Counted from the stretch's first letter, positions 10,301 through 21,374 are shown. The stretch: 64,000 nucleotides of DNA from Prionace glauca (GCA_037974335.1 CM075760.1:42350103-42414102); one strand, 5' to 3'. Notes: a model not told the origin generated them from the letters alone. Numbers and translations are program-made.

Positions 10301-11785
10301 AAAGAAATAGGAGCAGGAGTAGGCCATCTAGCCCCTCGAGCCTGCCCTGCCATTCAATAAGATCATGGCTGATCTGTCGTGTCTCAGTTCTGATGTGGGT
10401 ATGCCAGCGTTGGACTGGCGTAAACACAGTAAAAAGTCTGACAACACCAGGTTTTAGTCCAACCGATTTATTTGATAATATTCTCACAAGCAAGCAGCCT
10501 TTCGAGTTTACCCTCTTCGTCAGGTGAATGGAGAGTTCTGGCCTCAGACAGAGCATATAAAGCACAGACAGTTTAGAGATTGCTGATTAGAATGCGAATC
10601 CTTACACCTAACCTGCTGTTCAAGTCTTAAAGTGGCTGATAATGTGAGTGGAAGGAGCACTGATCACAGTTTAAAGAGATGTGTATTGTCTCCAGACAGT
10701 ACAGTGAGTGAGGTTTTGCAAACCCAGGCAAGTCACGGGGGTTACAGATAGTGCGACATGAACCCAAGATCCCTGCTGAGACCATCCTCATGTGTGCGGA
10801 ACTTGGCTATCAGTCTCTGTTCAGCGACTCTGCGCTCCAAGGCGGCCTTCATGACACACGACAGCGCAGAGTCGCTGAACAGAGACTGATAGCCAAGTTC
10901 CGCACACATGAGGACGGTCTCAACAGGGATCTTGGGTTCATGTCGCACTATCTGTAACCCCCGTGACTTGCCTGGGTTTGCAAAACCTCACTCACTGTAC
11001 TGTCTGGAGACAATACACATCTCTTCAAACTGTGATTAGTGCTCCTTCCACTCACATTATCAGCCACTTTAAGACTTGAACAGCAGGTTAGGTGTAAGGA
11101 TTCACATTCTAATCAGCAATCTCTAAACTGCCTGTGCTTTATATGCTCTGTCTGAGGCCAGAACTCTCCATTCACCTGACGAAGAGGGTAACCTCGAAAG
11201 CCTGCTTGCTTGTGAGAATATTATCAAATAAATCGGTTGGACTAAAACCTGGTGTTGTCAGACTTTTTACTGTGTCTCAGTTCCACATTCCCGCCCTCTC
11301 CCCATAACCCTTAATCCCCTCTCTTATCAAAAACCCATTAACCCGAGTCTTAAAAATATTTAGCGAGGCAGCCTCCACCACTTCAACGGGCAGAGAATTC
11401 CAGAGATTCACTATCCTTTGAGTGAAGAAATTCCTCCTCAACTCCGTTCTAAACCGCCCCCCCCCCCTTTATCTTGAGGCTGTGCCCCCTAGTCCTACTA
11501 TCCTTTCTGAGCGGGAAGAGTCTCTCCACCTCTATCCTATCCATCCCATTCATTATCTTATACGTCTCATTGAGATCTCCCCTCATTCTTCTAAACTCTA
11601 ATGAGCTTGTGCTTAGTTTATTCAGCCTCTCATAGCTCAAACCCCTCAACTCCGGTATCAGCCTAGTAAACCTCCTCTGCACTCCCTCCAAGGCCAAAAT
11701 ATCCTTGCATAAGTACAGCGCCCAAAACTGCACACAGTACTCCAGCTGCGGCCTCACCAATGCCCTATACAGCCGCAGCAAGGGG
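10301..11785 (-). mobile_element. CR1 copy, itself split by a PLE palindrome
   Basis: The 3' end lies on the left ('aaataggagcaggagtaggc'). It is interrupted at 10391-11272 and continues from 11273 ('tgtctcagttccacattccc') to 11785 near 'tacagccgcagcaa'. The product matches the C-terminal part of the CR1 ORF at 14345-15130, including a runaway C/G homopolymer near 11458. It is a clear middle layer of a three-deep nest. Confidence 0.88.
10391..11274. mobile_element. Palindromic Penelope-like element end
   Basis: Two inverted copies of one PLE 3' end form arms 10425-10835 and 10863-11274 around a loop of about 27 bp. The left copy has an extra 34-bp head. The central region encodes in both directions the end of a PLE endonuclease-type ORF (RRVAEQRLIAKFRTHEDG, then GFMSHYL). 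An 11-bp sequence, tgtctcagttc, flanks it at 10380-10390 and 11273-11283 and is a likely target-site duplication in the host CR1. Family assignment rests on memory of PLE C-termini. Confidence 0.75.
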
Positions 11786-12797
11786 GAGTCATGTCTGACA
11801 GATCTGTTCTGAGTTCTTTGAGGAGGTAACAAGGAAGTTCGATTAAGGAGAACGAGTGGATGTTATTTACTTAGATTTCCAGAAAGCCTTTGACAAGGTG
11901 CTGCAAAGGAGATTGTTAAATAAATTAAGAGTCCATGGTGTTAAGTGTAAGATCCTGGCATGGATAAAGGATTGGTTGACTGGCAGAGGCAGAGAGTGAG
12001 GATAAAGGGGTCTTTTTCAGTATGGCAGCCGGTGACTAGTGGTGTGCCTCAGGTTGATGCTGGGACCACATTTTTTCACAATATAACAATTTGAAATCAC
12101 TGTGACTAAGTTTGCAAATGATACAAAGATATGTAGAGGGATAGGTAGTATTGAGGAAGCAGGGGATGGCGGAACAACTTGGACGAGTTTCGAGAGTGGG
12201 CAAAGAAGTGGCTGATGGATTACAATGTGGAAAAGTGTGAGGTTATTCTCTTTGGAAGGATGAATGGAGACTTTTCTAAACAGGGAAATGCTTAGGAAAT
12301 CAGAAGCACAAAGGGATTTGGGAGTTTTGTTCAAGATTCTCTTTCGGTTAGCATGCAGTTTCAGTCGGCAGTTAGGAAGGTAAATGCAATGTTAGCATTC
12401 ATGTTGAGAAGGTTAGAATTCAAGAGCAGGGATGTACTTCTAAGGCTGTATAAAGCTCTGGTCAGACCCCATTTGGAGTATTGTGAGCAGTTTTGGTCCC
12501 CATATCTAAGGAAGGATGTGCTGGTCTTGGAAAGGGTCCAGAGGAGGTTCACAAGAATGATCCCTGGAATGAAGAGCTTATCGTATGAGGTAGAGTTGAG
12601 AAGGATGAGGGGAGGTCTTACTGAAACTAACAGGTACTGCGAGGCCTGGATAGAGTGGATGCAGAAAGGATGTTTCATTCGTAGGAAAAACTAGAACCAG
12701 AGGGCACCATCTCAGAATAAAGAGATGATCCTTTAAAACAAAGATGAAGAGGAATTTTTTCAGCCAGAGAGTGGTGAATCTGTGAACTCTTTGTCTG

Positions 12798-13575
12798 GGA
12801 AGGGATTCAGTCATCCCACCTTCAGACACACCAAAGTGTTCACACTGATTAGAGACCATTTAAATGTTTTGAGTGTGAGAAGAACTTTACAAATAAAACG
12901 GATTTACTGATTCATCAACGCACTCACACTGGGGAGACGCTGTTCATCTGTTCTGTGTGTGGGAAGGGATTCACTTGTTCATCGCAGCTCCTGAAACACC
13001 GATTTGTTCAGACTGATCAGAGACCTTTCAATTGTTCTGAATGTGATAAAACATTTAAAAGTAAAAAGGATCTTCTGAAACACCAGCACACTCACACTGG
13101 GGAGAGGCCATTCACCTGCTCTCTCTGTGGGAAGGGACTCACTCGATTAGCTCACCTTCTGAGACACCGTCGAGTTCACACTGGTGAGAGGCCGTTCACC
13201 TGCTCTGTGTGTTGTCAGGAATTCATTGATACATCCGACCTTCTGATACACCGGCGAGTTCACAGTGGAGAGAGACCTTACACTTGCCTCCTGTGCGGCA
13301 AGAGATTCTCTCAGTCATCCCACCTGACTACACACCAACTTGTTCACACTGATCAGAGACCTTTTGAATGTTCTGATTGTGAGAAGAGATTTAAAAGTAA
13401 ACAGAATCTGCTGAAACACCAGCGAGTTCACACTGGGGAAAGGCCGTTCAACTGTTCTATGTGTGGGAAGGGATTCGCTCAGTCAAACAACCTGCTGAAA
13501 CACCAGCAAGTTTACAGGCGACAGCAGGGGTTGGATTCTGCTATTATTGCTGCTGTTAATCACATCCAGGACTGA
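12798..13575 (+). pseudogene. Zinc-finger pseudogene, copy of the 13-finger gene
   Basis: The frame 12955-13575 carries about seven C2H2 fingers, including the CSVCCQEFIDTSDLLIHRR and KFKSKQ-type fingers, and the same C-terminal tail (GLDSAIIAAVNHIQD) as the 4392-5540 gene. It is a 5' truncated paralogue in opposite orientation. The part upstream of 12955 is homologous too but damaged: a small deletion near 12812 and a TAG at 12850-12852 where the paralogue has CAG in a TDQRP linker. No start codon or promoter is visible, and a LINE abuts its 5' edge at about 12797. It could be a coding 3' exon only if an unseen upstream exon splices in below 12853. Confidence 0.82.
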
Positions 13576-13599
13576 ATGATGCCGACATGCCTGTTTCCA

Positions 13600-14120
13600 G
13601 TGATGTTCCACAGTTTTCTCTTATGTGTCAATAATTTAGACTTAACTGTATGGAAAATGATTACTAAGTTTGTATGATACAAAAGTTGCTGACATGGTTG
13701 ACAATGAGGAATAATTGTGGACAGCAGGAAGATACTAATGGACTGGGGGGGTGGGGTTAGTCGACACAAAATTAGCAAGTAGAATTCAATCTGGATCAAT
13801 GAGAGAGATTGAACTTGGGAGAGTAAACAAGACAAGGGAATGAACAATACATGGGATGATGTTGAGAATTTTATAGAGGAACTTTGGAGTGCATATCCAC
13901 TGATTCCTGAAAATGGTTGCATATGAGATCAGATGGTCAAGAAGGCATTTGGGACACTTCCCTGTCTGAGGCCTGGAATGAAAGAGCAGGGAGATTATGT
14001 TAGGATTTGATAAAAGATGAGTTCGAACACAGCTGAGTACTGAGCACAGTTCCGGTCACTGCATCATCTAACTATAAAGTAAGACATGATTCATTAATTT
14101 GTATCAAACTGATAATTTAT
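13600..14120 (+). mobile_element. LINE relic, same family as 3455-4030
   Basis: This broken reverse-transcriptase region begins within about 30 bp of the zinc-finger stop. 'acaagacaagggaatgaaca' is shared with the relic downstream of the 13-finger gene (3530-3560, minus). That supports one segmental duplication carrying both the finger exon and its 3' LINE. Confidence 0.65.
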
Positions 14121-14327
14121 CAGAGTGCAATCAATGTTTAATTGATCAAATCTTGGAGATAAATAATTATAAGGTGACTTCAGGAAAATGGAAAAGGCTG
14201 ATTAGTGACTGGCTGAAAAATCTTTATTTATTTTAGTCTTGAGTTTACTTTTCATAGAACCCCTACAGTACAGGAGGAGGCATTCAGCCCATCAAGTCTG
14301 CACTGACTGTCAGACAGAGTCTCTAGA

Positions 14328-14372
14328 GAAGTTGGATTCTGCTTTTGTTGCTGCTGTTGATCATATTTAAAT
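14328..14372 (+). pseudogene. Relic of a zinc-finger gene C-terminus, split by CR1
   Basis: The DNA encodes LDSAFVAAVDHI followed by a stop, a diverged match to the GLDSAVIAAVNHIQD tail of the 4392 gene. The continuation resumes at 15229 ('atatttaggattgaatc'), beyond the CR1 insertion. No fingers remain upstream. Confidence 0.65.
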
Positions 14373-15230
14373 ATTTGCCATATTTCATATGGCAAATGGA
14401 ATTTAATGTTGGCAAGTGTGAGGTGGTCCACTTTGGTAGGAGGAATGGTAGGAAGGACTATTACTTACGGGGCGAAAAACTGCAGCAGGCGACGGTGCAG
14501 AGGGACCTCGGGGTCCTTGTGCATGAGTCGCAAAAACCCAGCTTGCAGGTGCAGCAGGTGGTCAGGAAGGCGAATGGGATGCTGGCCTTCATAGCGAAGG
14601 GGATTGAATATAAAAGTAGGGAGGTCTTGCTGCAGCTGTATAGGGCATTGGTGAGACCGCAGCTGGAGTACTGTGTGCAGTTTTGGGCGCCGCACCTGCG
14701 CAAGGATGTTTTGGCCCTGGAGGGAGTGCAGAGGAGGTTTACTCGGCTGATACCAGAGTTGAGGGGATTGAGCTATGAGGAGAGGCTGAATAAACTAGGC
14801 TTGTACTCGTTAGAGTTTAGAAGAATGAGGGGAGATCTCATTGAGACGTATAAGATGATGAATGGGATGGATAGGATAGAGGTGGAGAGACTGTTCCCGC
14901 TCAAAAAAGACAGTAGGACTAGGGGGCACAGCCTCAAGATAAAGGGGGGGCGGTTTAGAACAGAGTTGAGGAGGAACTTCTTCACTCAAAGGGTGGTGAA
15001 TCTCTGGAATTCTCTGCCCGTTGAAGTGGTGGAGGCTGCCTCGCTAAATATTTTTAAGAAACGGGTTGATGGGTTTTTGATAAGAGAAGGGATTAAGGGT
15101 TATGGGGAGAGGGCGGGAAGGTGGAGCTGAGTCACAACAGATCAGCCATGATCTTATTGAATGGCGGGGCAGGCTCGAAGGGCCAGATGGCCTACTCCTG
15201 CTCCTATTTCTTATGTTCTTATGTTCTTAT
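14373..15230 (+). mobile_element. CR1 LINE, 5' truncated, open C-terminal ORF2
   Basis: An open frame from 14399 to 15130 encodes the thumb and C-terminal part of a CR1 ORF2: MEFNVGKCEVVHFG, QRDLGVLVHESQ, LYRALVRPQLEYCVQFWAP, RRFTRLIPELRGLSYEERL, then WNSLPVEVVEAASLNIFK and a stop. The 3' end carries (TTCTTATG)n. It is flanked by a 7-bp repeat atattta (14363-14369, 15229-15235). The extreme 5' end is a perfect 11-bp foldback (14373-14383 with 14387-14397). Confidence 0.92.
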
Positions 15231-15729
15231 ATTTAGGATTGAATCATATTCATTCTGACTTTTTTTTATTGCTGATAAACTCCAGCCACATTACAGGAGT
15301 TAATATTTTAATACATCAAATAAATCAGCTTCTTTTCAAACAAACAACATTTCGTGTGGTTCATCTCTAAGATATGAACATTTTCCCTTAAATCTGCTCT
15401 GGAAATGTCTTTAACAGATGATCAACAATTAAATATGTCGCATCAAATAACTGGGAAAAATCCACTACGGGCATTCATTTCTCAAGTAATTCTGTTCTGG
15501 AATGTTCTGCCTGAAAGAGGATGGAAGCAGATTCAGATACATCTTGCCAAAGTGAATTGGATCTCCAGTTGAAGATAAAGTTAGCAGGGCTCTGGGGAGA
15601 GGGGAGTGGCGATGATGGGTGACTCTTTCAAATGTGTCACCACAGCCCATAAGGCAGCTATATATTGACAGGAGAAAGGCTGATGTCCAAAAACCCAAAT
15701 AACAAGGAAGTTGTGATGAACCAGAATAA

Positions 15730-16335
15730 AACATTGATTTGGCCTCAACTAGAGCATTGTGGCCAACTCTGGATAGATTGCTATAGGAAGGAGGTGAAGA
15801 CATTGTAGAGGATGCAGAAAAAATTAATGGGACTGGTTCCAGGGATGAGAAACTTCAGTTATGAGGGTAGACTGGCAAAGCTGGGGCTGATCTCTATACA
15901 GAAGAGGAGATTCGACAGAAATATTCAAAATCAAGAGGGATTTGGACAGAGTAGATAAGAAGAAACTATCTGATTGGCAAAAGGGTCAAGAAGCAAAGGA
16001 CACAGAATAAAGGCAATTTGTGAAATAAGCAATGGTGACCTGAGGAAATCCCATTTACAGAGTGACTGGTTAGAACCTGGTATGCACTGACCCAGTGTGA
16101 GGTGGAGCTTCAAACAAGATTTCAAAACACAACTGGATAATTATCTGAAGAGAAAAAATGTTCAGGGTTATGAGAGAAAGGCCGTGCAGTGACTGAGGGA
16201 GAGGTCGGGGAGTGACTGAGGGAGTGGTTGGGGAGTGACTGAGGGAGAGGCTGGGGAATGGGACTGGCTGTGTCACTCTCTCAGAAAGCTGGTTTGGGTG
16301 TGAACAGATGGGCTGAATGACCTCTTTATTTGCTA
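15730..16335 (+). mobile_element. Old LINE relic with 24-bp tandem repeat
   Basis: LINE order can be followed from 'tggcctcaactagagcattg' through a KRLMGLVPG-like region to a tail 'gatgggctgaatgacctct'. Near the 3' end, 16190-16261 holds three copies of a 24-bp unit starting 'agtgactgagggag'. No intact frame remains. Confidence 0.65.
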
Positions 16336-16599
16336 TAATCATTCTAAAACTCTGAAGGCTCTGAGGAAAAGGGATGAACTGGCAGCTCCTTCAGAGATGA
16401 TCCTGGCCTTACAATGCACATTGACAGGACACAGTCACAGTGATCATGCTGAGTATATCCCTCATCAGGGGGACAACTGTGGAATTCTACAGCCTCTCTA
16501 TTTAAATAAAATGCTGATGTTCTATTCTTCCCAACAATGCGGACATTTTTCCCCTTTTTCCCTAAATTATATTTTATCTTTCCCACATTCCCATTTACT

Positions 16600-16830
16600 T
16601 ACCCTATAGTATGATGTATTTTCAGACTGTGTAACTGGTTAAAACTCTTTCCACACAGTTCACTGGAACACTCTCAGTAGGGTGTGTGTGTGTCTCGGTG
16701 CTTTTCTAGTCACAATTATATCTGAAATCTCTTCCCAGGGACAGGATAGATGTAACATTGCTCCTTCCACATTCAAAGACCAGTGATGTTCAGGGCTGTT
16801 ACAGGGTTTCTTTCAGAGACAAAGTTTTGC
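16600..16830 (-). pseudogene. Copy of a zinc-finger 5' exon region
   Basis: This stretch parallels 5770-5940 in the 13-finger gene: 'actgtgtaactggttaaa', then 'ctcggtgcttttctagtcac', then the 'ctccttccacattc' block. It has no fingers attached. It is either a relic or an upstream exon region of the gene at 17558-18490. Confidence 0.5.
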
Positions 16831-17109
16831 CAAAACTTTAGCTAATACAAAGACTTGTGACACAGCATCCTGGTGAAAGGCATTTTTATTGACCAATGTG
16901 AGACAAAACACCTGGAAAACGTGTACGAGGAAGGCCCAAGATGGCACAGGTCGATAATATCAGAATGTGGACTGGCCTCTCGATGGGACAGGCAATGAGA
17001 GCAGCTGAGAAATCAGTGAAGAAAGACTGTTCAGAGTGCAGCTAACCTCTGAACGAGGAGGGATAAAGGACAAGGGACCTGCAGTGGTAGGAAAAGAACT
17101 ATTTACTAT

Positions 17110-17400
17110 CCAGAATAAAATTAATCTACAATATAGAAACTAGGTGCAGGCCATTCGAGTCTGCTCCACCATTCAATACGATCAAGGCTGATCCTCTATC
17201 TCAATGCCATATTCTCCCCATACCACTTGAAGCCATTAAAATAAAAAGCACCTACCTCTTCCTTGAACATATTCAGTGACTTGGATTCCACAGCCTTCGG
17301 TGGTAGAGAATTCCATAAGTTCACTACCCTTTGTGTTAATAATTTTTTTCCTTATCTCAGTCTCATCTGACAACTGCTTTTGTGGATTATTTCTGTGGAA
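17110..17400 (-). mobile_element. LINE 3'-end relic
   Basis: The complement of a LINE 3' region: 'aggtgcaggccattcgagtc', 'cattcaatacgatcaaggct', then 'ggtggtagagaattccat'. It lies just downstream of the 11-finger gene. Confidence 0.7.
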
Positions 17401-17557
17401 ATGTGCCCTCGCTCAAACGGAATCAGCCACTGGAATTAAAATTGAGAGACCAGCCAGTCCAACAGCAAGATATCCACTGCCCTCCCACTTCACCAACTGT
17501 CAGGATGAAAATGCTTCAGTCCTGGATATGATTAACAGCCAAAGCCGACCACGGTCA

Positions 17558-18490
17558 TCACTTGTGAACCTGCTGGTGTCTCAGCAGATGGGATGACTGA
17601 ATGAATCCCTTCCCACAGTCAGAGCAGGTAAATGGTCTCTCCCCAGTGTGAACTCGCTGGTGTGTCAGCAGGTTGGATGACCGATTGAATCTCTTTCCAC
17701 ACAAGGAGCAGGTAAATGGCTTCTCCCCGGTGTGAACTCGCTGGTGTGTCAGCAGGGTAGATAAATCACTGAATCCCTTCTCACACTCTGAGCAGGTAAA
17801 AGGCCTTTCCCTTTCCCCGCTGTGAATTTGCTGGTGTCTCAGCAGGTTGGCTAACTGAGAGAATCCCTTCCCACAATTAGAGCAGGAGAATGGCCTCTCC
17901 CCAGTGTGAACTCGCTGGTGTGTCAGCAGGCTGGAGGAATCTCCGAATCCTTTCCCACACACAGAGCAGATGAATGGCCTCTCCCCAGTGTGAACTCGCT
18001 GATGTGCCAGCAGATCAGATGAATCTCTGAATCCTTTCCCACACTCTGAGCAGGTGAATGGTCTCTCCCCAGTGTGAACGCGATGATGTCTCTGCAGACT
18101 GGATAACCGAGTGAATCTCTTCCCACACTCAGAACAAGTGAACAGCCTCTCCTCGGTGTGAACTTGTTGGTGTGCCAGCAGGGTGGTTGAATCTCTGCAT
18201 CTTTTCCCACATACTGAGTAGATGAATGGTCTCTCCCCAGAGTGAACTCGACGGTGTCTCATTAGATTGGATGAAATACTAAATTTCTTCCCACAATCAG
18301 AGCAGTTGAATGGCTTCTCCCCAGTGTGAACTCGCTGGTGTGTAAGCAGGTCGGATGAATTAGTAAATCTCTTCCCACACTGATAGCAGGTGAATGGCCT
18401 CTCCCCAGAGTGACTGCGTCGATGTGTTTCCAGCTCAGATGGGGATCTGAATCCCTTTCCACAATCCCCACATTTCCACGGTTTTCCCAT
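17558..18490 (-). CDS. C2H2 zinc-finger protein, 11 fingers
   Basis: The 310-residue product starts at an ATG ([14 protein letters not shown]) and consists of 11 tandem C2H2 fingers ending RHQQVHK. Most linkers are TGERP or SGERP. The linker after finger 8 is extended (SGERERP). Finger 4 lacks its first cysteine ([10 protein letters not shown]) and probably does not bind zinc normally. Fingers 6 and 7 (FRDSS, FGDSS) look like a recent internal duplication. An acceptor at about 18646 begins this exon. The CpG-rich promoter near 21.4-21.7 kb is a plausible start. Expected role: nuclear sequence-specific DNA binding; target unknown. Confidence 0.9.
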   Translation of the reverse strand: MGKPWKCGDCGKGFRSPSELETHRRSHSGERPFTCYQCGKRFTNSSDLLTHQRVHTGEKPFNCSDCGKKFSISSNLMRHRRVHSGERPFIYSVCGKRCRDSTTLLAHQQVHTEERLFTCSECGKRFTRLSSLQRHHRVHTGERPFTCSECGKGFRDSSDLLAHQRVHTGERPFICSVCGKGFGDSSSLLTHQRVHTGERPFSCSNCGKGFSQLANLLRHQQIHSGERERPFTCSECEKGFSDLSTLLTHQRVHTGEKPFTCSLCGKRFNRSSNLLTHQRVHTGERPFTCSDCGKGFIQSSHLLRHQQVHK

Positions 18491-18645
18491 GGTGTGGGTG
18501 TCTGAGTCTCAGTGCTTTTCCTCTCACACTGATGGTAAAATGGGCGATGATTTTCACCGTCTTAACGAGTGACTCTGTCAGAGCTTGATGTGAAATTTTG
18601 TTTGAGATTTTTCATGGCAAATCCTCCCCTTTTAATACCCTGTAA
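18491..18645 (-). other. 5' untranslated part of the 11-finger exon with a short upstream frame
   Basis: A strong acceptor (complement of 'ctgtaaaaggagtttac') marks the start. Between it and the main ATG lies a 17-codon frame (MKNLKQNFTSSSDRVTR, stop) that could act as an upstream ORF. Confidence 0.5.
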
Positions 18646-18934
18646 AAGGAGTTTACAAAAGTCACCACTGTTAATACAGCTCAGAAACTGAGAACAGACA
18701 ATTCTAGTTGCTGTGAAACACTTTTTCCTCACTGACTAAGAGTGAATAATGAATTTGAAACATCTTTGCGAGCCAGCAAATCAATCAAAATGCTCACAAA
18801 GGAGTGGAATTTATCTCCAGATGTATGGAAATCAGAAATAGTGAAATTATGTTCAATTCGGACAGAATATTAAGAATCTGTGGAACCCCGAATTCAGCCC
18901 ATCAAGTCTGCATCAATGATTCGATGAATGAACA

Positions 18935-19125
18935 TGGTTCAATCCTGAATGTGATTTAACAGCAGCAAAACAGCAGAATCCAACCCCTGTAACCACTTGT
19001 GAACTCACTGGTGTCTCAGCAGCTGGATGACCGACTGAATTCCTTCCCACACACAATGCAGATGAACAGCATCTCCCCAGTGTGAACTCACTGGTGAATC
19101 ACACCAACCCCGGAGCCATGAAACC
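18935..19125 (-). pseudogene. Zinc-finger exon relic
   Basis: The complement encodes degraded last-finger and tail pieces like the 13-finger gene ('tcctgaatgtgatttaacag', 'cagaatccaacccctg', 'ttcccacacacaatgcagatg'), with altered spacing between Cys/His codons. It is a solo terminal piece. Confidence 0.65.
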
Positions 19126-19189
19126 TCTCTCAGACAACGGAACAAAGCACTAAAAACTAAATGAGAGATAAATGCACAATAATACTCAC

Positions 19190-19306
19190 CTCTGGAACAA
19201 TTTGACTGTTTTCAAATTTAAAACCTCCTGCTGGACCCTGCAGCTGGAAAGATGTCAGAAGCACTGGAGTCAGAGAACAACTGGAGTCTTCAAATCTTCT
19301 AATTCC
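19190..19306 (-). other. Candidate internal exon
   Basis: This 117-nt segment has an acceptor ('ctcctttcacag') and a donor ('CCAGAG|gtgagt') on the minus strand and stays open across its length (GIRRFEDSSCSLTPVLLTSF...). It resembles no domain I know. Position suggests an upstream exon of the 11-finger gene or of the relic at 18935. Confidence 0.4.
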
Positions 19307-19519
19307 CTGTGAAAGGAGATTACAAGAGTTATGTGTCAAAGTGGTTAGAGATTAAGAGATAAACATTTTTCTTGGTTTGAGATTGCTGTGTATAAATCTT
19401 CCTCTTCTAATCGTAAAAGGAGTTTCCAAAATCCATTAGTTAGTCTAGAATATAAATTCATAACATCCTTTCCTCCTGTTTCCAAGCATAGGATTACTTT
19501 AGATTGAAATGCTGACATT

Positions 19520-20090
19520 GGTTGCAGTTCAGACAAGATCCACTAAGATAATTTCTGGCATAAAGGAAATTGTTTATTAAGGAAAGGCTGACAGGATATG
19601 TCTATACTGATCGGATTTTAGATAAATGAGAGGAGACCTGACTGAAGCATATATGATTCTGAGGGTGCTTGACAGGGTAAGTGCTGAAAGGATGTTTCCC
19701 TTCAACAGGGAATCAAAAATTGCAGGGACAGGTTTAAAAAAAGGACAGAAATGAGGAGCAATTGCATCTCTCAGAGGGCCAGTAGCCCGTGGAATTCACT
19801 GCCCCAGTGGGCAGTGGAGACTGGTATTGAGTATATTTAAGGCTGTGTTCTCACCATTTCATCGACAAGGGAGTTCAGGGTTAAGGAGGCTGGAAGAAAA
19901 TGAGTTATGACAATGATCAGATGAGCTCTGACAAAGGATCATCCCAGATTTGAAACTTTAGCTCGAGTCTCTCTCCACAGATGCTGTCACACCTGAGATT
20001 TTCCAGCATTTTCTTGATCAGATGAGCCATGAGTTTATTGAATCGCAGAGCAACCTTGATGAACTGAATGGCCTCTTCTTGCTCCTAATT
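19520..20090 (+). mobile_element. Old LINE relic with a PLE-type end inserted
   Basis: LINE blocks can be followed ('atgagaggagacctgactga', 'cgtggaattcactgccccag', then 'gagttcagggttaaggaggc'). A PLE-type end is inserted at 19925-20016 ('ctctctccacagatgctgtc'). The LINE tail resumes at about 20017. Confidence 0.65.
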
Positions 20091-20128
20091 CTGATAATGT
20101 TTTTCTTCTGTTACTCGAATGGCCACAC

Positions 20129-21371
20129 ATTCCCCCTGCAGCACCTTCCCCCGGGAAAGGGAGCATCCATTAACCCGCCCTGTCAGTCAATGACTCAAAT
20201 ATTCCCCCTGCAGCACCTTCCCCCGGGAAAGGGAGCATCCATTAACCCGCCCTGTCAGTCAATGACTCAAACATTCCCCCTGCAGCACCTTCCCTAGACT
20301 AGATACAAACACGAGAGGTCATCATTTAAGGGTGAGGGGGGAGAGGTATAATTTGGAGGTGAGAAGAAGGTTCTTTACGCAGAGAGTTGTAGGGGTGTGG
20401 AACGCGCTACCGAGTAGGGTGGTGGAGGCAGGAACATTGGACTTGTTTAAGATGCAGTTAGATAGGCACATGAATGAAACGAGAATGGAGGGATATGGTA
20501 GGGGATATTAAATAGGGTTAAACCTCGGGAGACACCGGAAAGGCAGGCTGTAAGATTAATATTTTTTCTTTATTCCACAGGTGGAGGTCCACCTCGTGTC
20601 AAACGAGGGGCATTCACACGGCGGGTCGTGCCTGGGCTGCTCTTGGAAGTTCCAGGAGTGGCCTAGAACTTCGTGTCGGTGTGTGTGCTTGATCCTGGAC
20701 CGGTAGATGGGCGCCGCAACAGCTCAGTGACTAGCACTGCTGGCTGTGCAGGCACATGGATTTGGGCCTGTGTCTGTGGGAGTTTGCGCATTCTCCCTGT
20801 GGTTGCGTGGGTTTCCTCCGGGCGCTCCGGTTTCCTCCCACACCCCAAAAATGTGCTCTCAGGCTAATCGGTTTTTACCAAATTGACACTATTTCTTCCC
20901 TGAATCTGACTGAGTAGGGTTCCATTCATAGATATGCAGGGTAGAATAGGTGCAGGGTGATGTGGCGGCGCGGGCTCGTTGGGCCGAAGGGCCTGTTTCC
21001 CGTGCTGGATTGTTCTTTGTTCCCCCGGGAAAGGGAGCATCCATTAACCCGCCCTGTCAGTCAATGACTCAAACATTCCCCCTGCAGCACCTTCCCCTAG
21101 GGAAAGGGAGCATCCATTAACCCGCCCTGTCAGTCAATGACTCAAACACTCCCCCTGTAGCACTTTCCCCTAGGGAAAGGGAGCATCCATTAACCCGCCC
21201 TGTCAGTCAATAACTCAAACATTCCCCCTGCAGCACCTTCCCCCTGGGGAAAGGGAGTATCCATTAACCCGCCCTGTCAGTCAATGACTCAAACATTCCC
21301 CCTGCAGCACCTTCCCCCTGGGGAAAGGGAGCATCCATTAACCCGCCCTGTCAGTCAATGACTCAAACATT
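20129..21371 (+). repeat. 72-bp minisatellite split by a LINE
   Basis: About eight direct units of 72 bp start at 20129, 20201, 20273, then 21075, 21148, 21221, 21295 and a partial at 21368. Each contains 'attccccctgcagcacc' and 'gggaaagggagcatccatta'. The third unit is cut by a LINE (20293-21017) and resumes exactly where it stopped. The last unit runs into the CpG-rich promoter. Confidence 0.92.
20293..21017 (+). mobile_element. CR1-like LINE 3' end (family A) inside the minisatellite
   Basis: This is the inverted counterpart of 23205-23940. It begins in the coding end (RGHHLRVTGERYNLEVRRRFF-like, broken) and includes a long 3' region ending 'gggccgaagggcctgtttcc...ttctttgttc'. An HE1-like SINE block is embedded at 20690-20900 in both copies, so it belongs to the family rather than to one insertion. 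Confidence 0.85.
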
Positions 21372-21374
21372 CTC

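Larger units (their letters stand above)
10083..12795 (+). mobile_element. CR1/L2-like LINE, split by a younger CR1
   Basis: The first part (10092-10305) encodes the N-terminal side of reverse transcriptase (GGVPEDWKVANVTLLFRKG, then LTSVIDKILESI, then GLSEHGFVK). The rest resumes at about 11786 with 'gggggagtcatgtctgacag' and runs through LDFQKAFDKV, TSGVPQG-like and LYKALVRPHLEYC regions to about 12795, with several frame breaks. The break point falls between GFVK and the next codons, so this is one element cut by the CR1 at 10301-11785. It abuts the zinc-finger pseudogene. Confidence 0.85.

Noticed and set aside
10742-10957. Two overlapping 68-residue frames on opposite strands with nearly the same protein
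   Set aside because: They are the mirror-image result of the PLE palindrome, not two genes.
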